A DNA stretch of 64,000 nt. Origin: DATEDA01 sp963754305. Its GTDB lineage: Bacteria > Pseudomonadota > Gammaproteobacteria > Burkholderiales > SG8-39. The position numbers and the translations under genes were made by a program. The stretch's first letter is position 1, and each line of letters starts with the position of its first letter. This document shows positions 63,669-64,000 of this stretch, in pieces. A model generated the notes under the pieces. The model was not told where the DNA came from and made no database searches. It saw nothing but the letters and a program-made list of their open reading frames with translations. The stretch spans positions 62,001 through 126,000 of the forward strand of contig CAVWFR010000040.1 of NCBI GenBank assembly GCA_963754305.1, given 5' to 3'.

Positions 63669-64000
63669 ATGTCGATCGAATCGGGCGTGATCCGAGCAAC
63701 ACCGCGCTGGTGGGTACCGGGAGACTGGAACGCTTTCTTCGGCTTCGGCACCAACATCCTCGTCAACATGCTGGTGCTGACCGCGCTGCTGCGGTTCGTG
63801 CTCAAGATGCCCGACGAGCTGGTGTTCGGGCGCATCCTGCCCGCGGTCGGGCTAATGATGTTCCTGTCGACGACGTACTACGCGTGGCTAGCGTACGGGC
63901 TCGCGAAGCGGACCGGACGCTCGGACGTGTGCGCGCTGCCTTCGGGCATCAGCGTGCCGCACATGTTCATCGTCGTGTTCGTGATCATGTTGCCGATCGC
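63669..64000 (+). CDS. NCS2/AzgA-like permease, cut by the window end
   Basis: The first 110 residues of a membrane permease, starting MSIESGVIRATPRWWVPGDW. FGFGTNILVNMLVLTALLRF and DVCALPSGISVPHMFIVVFV belong to the xanthine/uracil/vitamin-C permease superfamily, in the subgroup with an N-terminal VPGDWNAFFGFG. It probably imports a nucleobase-like substrate for the adjacent amidohydrolase. The gene runs past base 64000. Confidence 0.8.
   Translation, partial: MSIESGVIRATPRWWVPGDWNAFFGFGTNILVNMLVLTALLRFVLKMPDELVFGRILPAVGLMMFLSTTYYAWLAYGLAKRTGRSDVCALPSGISVPHMFIVVFVIMLPI

Overview
The window is GC-rich, gene-dense DNA that most resembles a betaproteobacterium of the Burkholderiales type. The pointers are two tripartite-tricarboxylate (Bug/TctC) receptors, an IcmF fused mutase, a CTI fatty-acid isomerase, TRAP transporters, CaiB/BaiF and MaoC enzymes, and a dispersed GTCATCCCGGC-type palindromic repeat. 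The species cannot be named from the sequence. About 24 frameshift sites interrupt otherwise well preserved genes, most of them consistent with one extra base, so an uncorrected long-read or metagenomic assembly is likely.

Layout. 1-7.6 kb is a metal-resistance block: a CzcB-type adaptor and a CzcA-type RND pump (both frameshifted), a small periplasmic protein resembling the CzcB N-terminus, YnfA, a DMT permease with a very His-rich tail, and a CDF exporter with a His-rich N-terminus. 7.6-29 kb is mostly housekeeping and accessory genes: secreted hydrolases, a double-thioredoxin protein, an outer-membrane barrel, icmF (carrying a repeat inserted in frame), TerB and cNMP-binding proteins, FKBP, the ABC-F protein Uup, cti, an atypical tRNA-Cys, a patatin, a YgiQ radical-SAM protein, an aldo/keto reductase and a Crp/Fnr regulator with a possible operator downstream. 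29-35.7 kb holds cytochrome b561, an M14 carboxypeptidase, a CaiB/MaoC pair, an amidohydrolase and an M23 peptidase.

35.7-46 kb is the most interesting region, a sugar-acid catabolic locus. A minus-strand unit runs TRAP receptor (dctP), repeat array, dctQ, dctM, VOC protein, RuBisCO-like protein and DUF1537 kinase. All junctions from dctQ to dctM and from VOC to kinase are 4-base overlaps. A LacI-type regulator is divergent from it. Beyond an internally deleted ABC transporter gene lie a 2-keto-3-deoxy-L-arabonate dehydratase homologue and an alpha/beta hydrolase. The RuBisCO-like/DUF1537 pair matches the known logic of 3-oxo-isoapionate-type branched sugar-acid breakdown; its coupling to a VOC protein and its own TRAP system is the least explained part.

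46-64 kb contains a SMUG-like uracil-DNA glycosylase, a frameshifted Bug receptor and molybdopterin oxidoreductase, a Rieske dioxygenase alpha/beta pair, an intact Bug receptor, an ECF sigma/anti-sigma pair with a DUF3455 protein, an ATP-grasp protein, a Yip1 protein, a PDC-hydrolase-like amidohydrolase, a second TRAP receptor, a GST, a CmcJ/NvfI-type enzyme, an MFS permease, an isochorismatase-type hydrolase and the start of an NCS2-type permease. No CRISPR array, rRNA, insertion sequence or phage gene was seen.
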